Part shown: positions 56,445-64,000 of the stretch, piece after piece
How the letters are laid out: the number at the start of each line of letters is the position of its first letter
How positions within the stretch are numbered: position 1 is the first letter of the stretch
NCBI GenBank assembly: GCA_910589415.1
Contig: OU342632.1
Coordinates: 18,169,507 to 18,233,506, forward strand
Reading direction: 5' to 3'
Source: Malachius bipustulatus
Taxonomy: Eukaryota; Arthropoda; Insecta; Coleoptera; Melyridae
Length of the DNA stretch: 64,000 nucleotides
Position numbers and translations under genes: made by a program
The notes under the pieces: model-generated
Told to the model about the DNA's origin: nothing
Databases searched by the model: none
The model's input: only the letters and a program-made list of their open reading frames with translations

Positions 56445-57122
56445 CAGTGGCCAAAAAGTGATACTTCTTGAAGTTTCAACTTTTCACTCATTTTCCTCAT
56501 TGTAATTTTGGATTTTAGAAAAATCATCATGAGTGATTGGAAGTACCTAGTGCGCAGTAGCGAAATTTTAGAATTTAATAAAATGTATGTCTCATTTTTT
56601 TATGTTTTTGGTGCAAAGCGTATTCGACCCCGCAGAAACCTTCATGAAATTTTAAGATTATTTTCTATTTAATAAGAAGAGAAGTCAAGTTAAAAATTAA
56701 ATTCTATTAACTCACAAAAAATGTTTACTTCCAACTTAATGCCCTTGCAATACGCAATATTAATACTCCACCTTAATTTGATAAAACTCTTTTTCGCAAA
56801 AAAAAATAAGCTAGGACATTGTGACAACCGGAGAACATGCTCATTTCAATTTAAAAATAAACATTTTTGTAGCTCCATTGAATTAAAAGCTTCATTTATG
56901 TTGATTTTTTATAAAATTGAAAGTAAATTTGAACTTGTAAGATGCTTTCTTCGTGTCGAATATGCTTTGCACCAAAAACATAGAAAAATGTGACAGAACT
57001 TTTATTAAATCAGAAAATTCGCTCCCGTTTTTTAAAGCACAAACTTAGGACAAAAAAATAATAAAAAAAAAGATGAAAAACAAAAAATTTCACATACGGT
57101 GTGAACTTTTTGGCGGACACTG
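56445..57122. mobile_element. Foldback MITE with Tc1-like terminus
   Basis: The right end, read inward on the minus strand, is TA|cagtgtccgccaaaaagttc. The left end is tatcagtggccaaaaagtga. The inner pair 'gtttttggtgcaaagcgtat' (about 56604) faces 'atatgctttgcaccaaaaac' (about 56961). The frame at 56721-56993 lies within the element and looks like chance. Confidence 0.75.
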
Positions 57123-58049
57123 TATAAGAAAATTCCATGGGATGTTTTTTTTTTCGACGACGAGATCGTCAAATTTCGATAAATGGAACTCCATCGAAAA
57201 GATCTACTTTCTTTTGGCAAGCGGGGAATATTATACCGAAATCGTCTTGAATTAATGAACCATGACTGAACAATCTCTCTGGAGGAGTTGTGAATTGTGA
57301 TATAAAATAAAGAAAGCCGAGAATAAAAATTATTTTTTTGAATTTAATGAGTTTTTTGTCAAAATGTGCTAGTAAGAAAAGTACTATGACTCTTCACCTG
57401 CTTCGACTTATTTGCTCAAATAAGAAAACGTCACTTCTATTTACAAGCAGCGTTATTAAAAGAGCAGGATTGTCACGACCCCATCCGCGCATACCGTAAA
57501 TGTTAATAGAATAATGCAATAATCGTCGTACTTCTTGCATAAAACGTCAAAGCAGGCTACAGTCCAGAGAGCAGTATTATTAGTATTAGAGATATTGGAA
57601 TTGACATCGTCCTGATAGTTAAATAAGTATAAGGAGGGAAGAGATCGGGGGAACGGAGCCTTAGCCGTCGCCGCTCCCCGACTGGCCAAATTCACTTACT
57701 TCATACACAGATATGCTTTTAGCCGACTCACAGTTTATTCAGAGGGGAACTTTCTAGGCACTTGTACAACCCCTAATACACTGTGTAACTCACACTCACT
57801 TTCGTGCAGGCTTGCTCTCAGGCATCTTTATACACAGAAAATAAAAACAATCCTGCGCGTATTTAGATAGGAATGCTTACGTCATTCGTATATAGAAAAC
57901 TTCATAAATACTGTTCGCACTGACAAAATTTTGTGGTGTTGGGAAATTCCTTCCTTCACTGCGAGATACCTAGTATTTGCATTCTACAGAAAATAATGAA
58001 TTTACTATTTTGTATAAAAGAATTTATTTATCACAGCTTTACTAAACAA
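57123..58049. other. No gene seen
   Basis: Mixed spacer. A 79-codon minus frame (57456-57695) is not recognisable. Confidence 0.4.
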
Positions 58050-58640
58050 ATGAGCTGGGCAAAGCCCTCGACAAAAGAATTTGGAGCAGCAAGTCCCAAG
58101 CCCTTTTAAGAAGGAGTTGAAAGCTCAAAGCTACAATTCCTTTTTAAACATAAAGAGCTTTGTAATTCCCAATTCTCTTGAAAATTAATTGCAGCAAAAT
58201 CCACAAGCAATTTTGTGAAGCATCAAAAGTTCTATAAGGGTTGGAAGTTCTGCAAACGAGATTCAAGCTCTTGAAAAGCGCTGCAAGTCCTTGAAAGAAT
58301 TTGTTAATATATTTCTTGACAAAATATCGCGGGGCAAAAGATCGATTCTTTTGGAATTTTGAACGTAAAACGGCTTGAATTCTTTTGGGGGCTTTCAAAG
58401 CTCTTGAGGGCTTATAAGCTTTATAAGGGGGCTTTATAAGCCCTCAAGAGCTTTGAAAGCCCTCAAAAGGAATTAAAGCTCTCTTTTGCATTCAAAATTC
58501 CAAAGCTCTTTATAAATGAATTCAAGCCCAAAGCCACAAACCTTCGTTTTAAAAAGGGCTTCAAACCATGGAATTGAAATTCCTAAAAAGGCTTCAAGCC
58601 CTCTTTAAAGTCATAACCCCTCAAGCCCTGCCCAGCTCTG
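58050..58640. mobile_element. Inverted-repeat element rich in AAGCCCT/AGAGCTT words
   Basis: Ends tgagctgggcaaagccct and caagccctgcccagctct are inverse. A compact inner palindrome at 58383-58468 ('gggctttcaaagctcttgag' with 'ctcaagagctttgaaagccc') lies off-centre. Dense repetition of aagccct and aagctct between. Frames at 58144-58398 and 58568-58795 are repeat shadows. Confidence 0.7.
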
Positions 58641-58659
58641 ATACAAATATACTACTGCA

Positions 58660-60135
58660 CAAAATTAGGGGAACATTTTTTGGGGTTCCCTCGTCGACAA
58701 CCAGTCACCAGGTTTTCTCAAAATTTTACAAGAAGCAAGCAACAAGAGTGTTCTTGGAGTTCCCCAACACCCAGGTTTGTGTACGTTACTTGTAATAAAT
58801 CATGTACCAAAATCGACTTCGCACGATTTTCACTTGAAATTTTGATCCGACTCTAAAACCACCAGAGCAAGAAGTTCAGTGACCGCCAAAAGGCTTGAAT
58901 GATTGGTTCAAACTTTCTGCAAAACTCTCTGTAGGAAGTTTATCCTGAAAACGTCACAAGATGGTTCAAGTTTGAAGCAAATTGTTTTTTTCTCATCAAA
59001 AAAGAGGTCACCAAATTGTGCATTCTTCACAATTGGATGTTAGGTTCTCTTCATCTGGTAGAGGGTTATTCTTACCACTCCTTTTTTGACCATTAGATGT
59101 TATTCAAACCAAAATTTTAATTGGCAGATTCGATCTCATTATTGGAATGTCTGGTACCCATTGACTCTAAATTCTTTAAGATGTGGTCCCTCTGTTAGAA
59201 AGTTAACATGGGTCTAAAATGTGCTATAAGAATCTGAAAAAATTTACATTTCGGTTGCAAGACAATGGTTTCTTAGGTCTTCAACAAATGCGAGGGGTAT
59301 AGGACACTCAATGAAAATGTCTGTACACAGCTTTGGCTTGATAATGTTTGGAAATATTTGGAAATGTTTGGCAATGTTTGGCAGTGTTGTACACATTAAG
59401 TGTCAGTCTGCCTCGTGTAAATGTATCACTTTAGACCATCGCATGTTAACAGGTTTTCATGCCACAACTTTTCCTTCGCCATTCTTGCAGGAGGAAGTGA
59501 AAAGAGATTGCAGGAGATCTAACAGGGGGGGGGGGGGGAGGCTAAAGCTCAATGAATGAAGTTCACGGGTATTAAAGACTCTAATGAACCCGAATCTGCC
59601 AATGAAAATGTTTGTTTAAAAACATCTAATGGTAAAAAAAAAATTGGTAACAACAATCCCCTATACCAGATGGTAAGGTTGCTAAGAACAATTCACAATT
59701 GGATGATCTCTTTTCTTTTGTGATGAGAAAAGACAATTTGCTTCAAACTTGAGGCCATCTTTGAACATCTTGTGGACGTTTTTCAGGATTTAGAAGAATG
59801 AGCTGTCTCTTCACAACGAATGTCGATATCGGATAAATCTGGTACAAAGAGTCTGCTGATGGGAGTTTGAATCAATAATTCAAGCCTGTTGAAGGGTTAT
59901 TCAATTTCTGGTGCCGGTGGTTATAGAACAGGCTCAAATTTTCAACTGAACATCGAGCGAAGTCGATTTTGGTGACATTGCCCCCATAATGCAGACACAG
60001 ACAAACCTGAATGGGAGTTGGTGAACTTTGAGAATACCCCTGTTGCTTGCTTATTGTATAATTTCAACAAAGAAAATCTAGTGACTGGTTTGTCGACACG
60101 GGGGATCCCCAAAAAGTGTTCCCTTAATGTAGGTA
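58660..60135. mobile_element. 1.5-kb foldback element with ~0.5-kb arms
   Basis: Left 'aaaattaggggaacattttt' with right 'aaaagtgttcccttaatgt'. Then 'acaagaagcaagcaacaaga' (about 58729) faces 'cccctgttgcttgcttattg' (about 60039); 'ttcaagtttgaagcaaattg' (about 58966) faces 'caatttgcttcaaacttgag' (about 59734); 'gattcgatctcatt' and its neighbours face 'aacccgaatctgcc'. The loop (about 59170-59580) holds a 'tttggaaat/tttggcaat' stutter and a G-run at 59527-59539. The arm frames are not genes. Confidence 0.82.
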
Positions 60136-62532
60136 ATACCAAAACACCATCAACAATCCAAACGGACCACCTTTATTGTTAAAATCTATACGGGCATCGA
60201 GGACCGCACGAAAATTCCACTTCAAAGAACAACACCTTGAAACCATAGAGCATTAGTTCGAGTAACTTGCTCATGAAAAATTGCAGTTCCCAATTTACCT
60301 GGTTCGACAATTTTAAATACTCAAACTAAAAATGATTTTCATAAATAGATTTTGAACAGTTTACTTGAAATAATAGTCCTACTTGCATCTTTATTGAATC
60401 TTGAAGTATAATATTGTGGATATCTCTGTAATCGAGGAAAAGGTAGCGATGAGTGACAATAATGGAAAAGGAAAACCGTTCGGGTAATTATTTATCCCAA
60501 CAGGAATCAATGGACATGGACAAACGGAACAAGAAATAGAGCACGAGCATGCCAGTCTTGATATGAGTAATAAATCAATAATAAAGGCACCGGATACTTG
60601 TTATTGTGTATGTGATGACCCTACTGCCGAAGCCATTGGGGAACAACGTCTTCGACATTGACTGGCCAGGCAATACCATTAAATACTTGGCCAGTGAGTG
60701 ATTAATCCTTTAGAATAATTCTCTTTCGATTGTTCCATCGGCTTTGTCTTGTGACTATTGAAAGTCGCGCTCGTGGGGAACTACACTACGAAACGACATG
60801 CGAACGGAAAACGGGCAGCACTTGTGCAATAACGACTCTCTCTTATTCCAAGTTCGCAATTTTCCTGTTCACTCATGTTCATCATAACATCGATGCACAG
60901 ACAGGGGCAGGGATGATTTCTTTCGTTCATCGAAATTTACCATAAAAAGAAAACTTATGACTATTGACGTGTATTTCTATGAGTGCTCATTTTATCTGAA
61001 GACATTGGAATATAAAAAACTACCTATCGGAAAAAAGAGTCGTTAATGAAAGTTGTTCATCTGGCTGGGGGACATCGCAATGATATACCAAACTCGATCC
61101 CCTCACCCCAAAACTTTGAAATCTTAAGAGAGCACCCGCTTTTTTGCATATCTATCAGGATTTAAAAAAATGCCGCTGTAGGAAATTGCTCCCTCCTTCC
61201 TCCTCCGTGCAGATCTGAAACATTTTTTTCGATTCATATAATTGCATTGTATCCGTTATTTTAGCATAGGACCGCTCGCTCCATCAGCCACCACAGACTT
61301 TTGGGAGGTCAGGGGTAGGGTTAGATAAAGGAACACCTGACAAAAAATACATAAAAAAGGATTTTCTGACGAATTTTTTTGAACTAGTCGAGGGAGAGTT
61401 AGGCTCACTTATACAAAGAAAAACTTCAAACATTTATACATATATAGTAGCTATACATACTATACGAGAGTGACATTTATCAATCTTTTTGTTTCTTTTC
61501 CTTTTTCATCTTTTCTAGTTTTTTCAATTTTTTTTTCTTTTAAATTTTTTTATTTTTTTTCTCTTTTTTTCTCGTGATTTTTTCTTTATCCTTTTTAGCT
61601 CTCTTTTTATTCCTTTTTTCTCTATCTTTTCTTTTTTTTCTGAGCCTCAAATATTAGGAGCAGAGATCAGGAGGTCCATCAAGACGCTGACAAGACGGGA
61701 CTGCGGAATTATACAAGTAGTGCCAACTAGCGGATAGTGCACACAGGAAAATTGATACCTAATTTCTGTATACATCTTCCTTTCTTTTTCCCCCATTTTC
61801 CTCCTTCCTTCATCTCACCCCCTTCAATTTCTACCCCCAAATATATAAATCAAACAGAAATGGACATTCAGAGGCAGAGGCTGTATTGACGAAATTCTTT
61901 TTTTTTCGATTTGTCTAATTACCTACTTACTTCAAAGTGAAAAAAAGAAGAATTCCTGACAAAATTTTCAAATTCACTCCCCGCCCTATCACGTACACGA
62001 ATGAGGAAAGGGGGGACTCTTTTTTATGAATTTTCAGTCGTAAAATCCGAATATTCAACAAAAAGTGGGACCTGAAGAGGATTTCAAAGTTTCCTCCCAC
62101 TCTTGGAGGATAAGGGTGTCTGATGTAGTTGATAGTTGAATGTCACCTTTCCAGACGAACAACTTTCATCACCGACTTTTTTTTCATCCGATGCGTAATT
62201 TTTGATATACCTACTTGAATTTCTTCGAATAAAATGAGCACCCTGTATACAGTTGAATTATACAGTCAATACAGTATACAATTCCATGATCTAGTACTCG
62301 TTCTTCGTGTCATAGTTACCTGTTTGGAGTTGGACCAATATTTTACTAATTGTAATTTTAATGTTACAGGATGAAGGACCAGGGCTTAGCCCAAAGGGAC
62401 ACAGTAGATGCACAGTAATAGATGCACAGTAAATAAAATCAAATAAGTAGTTACTGAACTTCCGTCTGCTATCTGTTTCTTGGTGTTTTGTGGTAGATTG
62501 TTGTAAATTGTTTCAAATGGTATTAACACGAT
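60136..62532. other. Spacer, no gene supported
   Basis: Contains one clean 55-codon frame at about 60490-60654 ending EQRLRH-stop (protein-like text such as IIKAPDTCYCVCDDPTAEAI), preceded by a fair acceptor 'ttatttatcccaacag'; it is too short to call. A polypyrimidine tract lies at 61490-61650. The rest is without recognisable content. Confidence 0.4.
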
Positions 62533-62829
62533 TTAGGAGGGTATTTAACGACTAACGAATGATACGAATGCGAATCTCTGATTCGACAGAACTTCGCTCG
62601 ACGACTTTGATGAACCAGACGCTTTTCTTCCTTTTTCACTTCTCACTTCTGTCTTTGCATGTGCGGGTGAAGGGAAGGAAGGGGTAGGGGTTGATTGTTC
62701 TTCGAACCACGAACTTTGCGATGATGAAACGAATTGTTCCTGAATGAAATTAGCATTTCGTTCATCGGGATTACGCTGTCAATTTTCAACGATTAAATAA
62801 ATCAATTACGATGAGGGAACAGTTACTTT
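62533..62829 (+). repeat. Dispersed repeat R1 (copy 2 of 2)
   Basis: Direct-orientation copy of 6350-6653. The best-conserved part is 'ttctgtctttgcatgtgcgg' through 'cgaattgttcctgaatgaaa'. Confidence 0.8.
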
Positions 62830-63061
62830 TTGAAAATGTAACCAGTTTATGACGTTATTTCCTGCAAATTATTCTGGATTCAGGTTGAGCTGTGCAAAAA
62901 TGAAAATGTCGCACCCCAAAATTTTGCCTGGTTTTGATTGGGGATGACTTTCGATATTCCGAGGCTTTTTGATTTTGTTTTGGCATGTCAGCAGCCCTGC
63001 GGTCCTTTATTTTTCTGTTTTATTGGATCTGAAGTCAAGAAAACTGTCAATAAGTTTTCTA

Positions 63062-64000
63062 CAGGGTGACATGTGAAGGCGTGCCAAATGAGTTCGCGGT
63101 TTTCGTACCCACCGTTTTCCAAAATTATTTGTTTTGTAAGTTTTGATGAGCAAAGCTTGATCAGCAAAATTTCTGATTTACTACTTGGGTGATATAAAAA
63201 AAATCAACTGTTTGCTCTTGACGCGCATAGCGTTTGTTCTCGTCAACCGATTTTGGAGATTTACATCTTGTATTGAAGCTAAAACCTCAGGCAAGAAAAT
63301 CCTAACACAAAAATTGACCCAGGACAAACATTAAAAACAAAAAATTGCCAAAAAATTTACTGAAATTTAAATTTCTTCTCATGGAAACAGGTTTTAGGAA
63401 AACTAAAAAATGTTTCTTGCTGACACGAGATAAAACGTGTTGCAGCCTGCACTGTTCCGGGAGAAATCAGCACTAATTGTTACTAGGAATGGTTGGTTAC
63501 CATTACGAAAATTTTAAGAGTCACTAGCTCGTTTTGGTCAAGTAGCGATTGTTAGAATTTTCTTAACGATGGTAACGAAGCCTTCTCAGGTAACAAAGAG
63601 CGCCGATTCTTCCTGGAAGATGCAGGCTGGAACACGTTTTAGAAATTAGAAAACACAACAAGAATTTTTTTTAATTATGCAAGGCTAGTTCGGTTCCAGT
63701 TATTTTTCAGTTTTCCCGCCAAAACGAGGTTTTCAGAAGATACGAAATTACTTTTGATGAGATCTTTTGTTTTTAATGTTTGTCCTAAGTAAATTTTCAT
63801 CCCTGGATTTTCTTGCCCGAAGTTCCAGCTTCAAAATGAGGCTAATATATCCTAAATCGGTGGACGAGGAAAAAAGTTATGTATCAAGAGCAAAAAATTG
63901 ATTTCTTGAGACCACCCTTTTGACATCAAAAATTTTAATCCCTTCAATCATGCTTCAAAATTTGCTCATCAAAACTTACAAGAAAAATTTATTGCGAAAA
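63062..64000. mobile_element. Foldback element, cut by the window end
   Basis: Left end TA|cagggtgacatgtgaaggc. Arms pair about a centre near 63540: 'gacccaggacaaacattaaa' (about 63317) with 'ttaatgtttgtcctaagt' (about 63775), 'gttgcagcctgcactgttcc' (about 63441) with 'gatgcaggctggaacacg' (about 63619), and 'agttttgatgagcaaa' (about 63139) with 'tttgctcatcaaaact' (about 63961). The right end would fall about 30-50 bp beyond 64000. Confidence 0.85.

Noticed and set aside
1..64000. Bacterial or organellar origin
   Set aside because: No operons or ribosome-binding sites, very low coding density, and abundant eukaryotic MITEs, LINE and SINE sequence.

Overview
This is an AT-rich eukaryotic window, almost certainly from an insect nuclear genome. 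No intact protein-coding host gene can be supported. The insect assignment rests on dense Tc1/mariner-type foldback MITEs with TA target sites, transposase relics of the DUF4817/mariner type common in insects, a LINE with endonuclease, reverse transcriptase and RNase H blocks, a KRBA2-like relic, and pervasive short tracts built from taggtaggta/tacctaccta. That last flavour recalls sap-feeding Hemiptera such as aphids and mealybugs, but this is an impression from composition and not a proof.

Layout. 0-6.3 kb: two related palindromic elements (31-989, 5640-6300), a third inverted-repeat element (1035-2068) and AT-rich spacer. 6.3-9 kb: a dispersed repeat, a mariner scrap, a second transposase scrap and two reverse-transcriptase scraps in opposite orientation. 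9.7-10.7 kb: a small array of a 145-bp unit closed by an inverted unit. 11.9-13 kb: a diverged tandem repeat. 14.2-17.5 kb: a TA-flanked foldback element, then a decayed transposase gene carrying two nested MITEs. 17.9-23.3 kb: a long array of ~0.55-0.6 kb units, itself carrying two inserted elements. 23.8-24.6 kb: the only stretch that looks like possible host gene sequence (a 117-bp candidate exon on the minus strand and a CCAAT/GC-box patch). 24.9-25.6 kb: a triplicated repeat. 27.4-31.5 kb: transposase and KRBA2-like relics, an ATG-less 118-codon frame and three foldback elements. 33-36.2 kb: a dead LINE (minus strand) with a tRNA-like SINE beside it. 37.2-39.3 kb: a 233-bp satellite with a 700-bp higher-order period. 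40.5-42.7 kb: a 14-unit array of the same 145-bp family as at 9.7 kb. 44-46 kb: a triple nest of foldback elements. 46-50.2 kb: four more foldback elements. 50.9-51.4 kb: a minus-strand transposase relic. 53.1-54.3 kb: a nested foldback pair. 54.6-56 kb: a (GGAAATAAT)-like low-complexity tract. 56.4-60.1 kb: three foldback elements. 60-64 kb: spacer, the second copy of the 6.35 kb repeat, and a foldback element that runs off the window.

The main biological story is the relation between palindromic MITEs and satellites. One family is present as a single palindrome (46102-46364), as a 5-unit array closed by an inverted unit (9719-10651), and as a 14-unit array closed the same way (40546-42672). 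The unrelated 233-bp satellite is also bounded by inverted ends. Many otherwise different elements share the terminus TA|CAGGGTG...CACCCTG|TA, which suggests mobilisation by one transposase group. All functional statements are from reading the sequence; no database search was possible.
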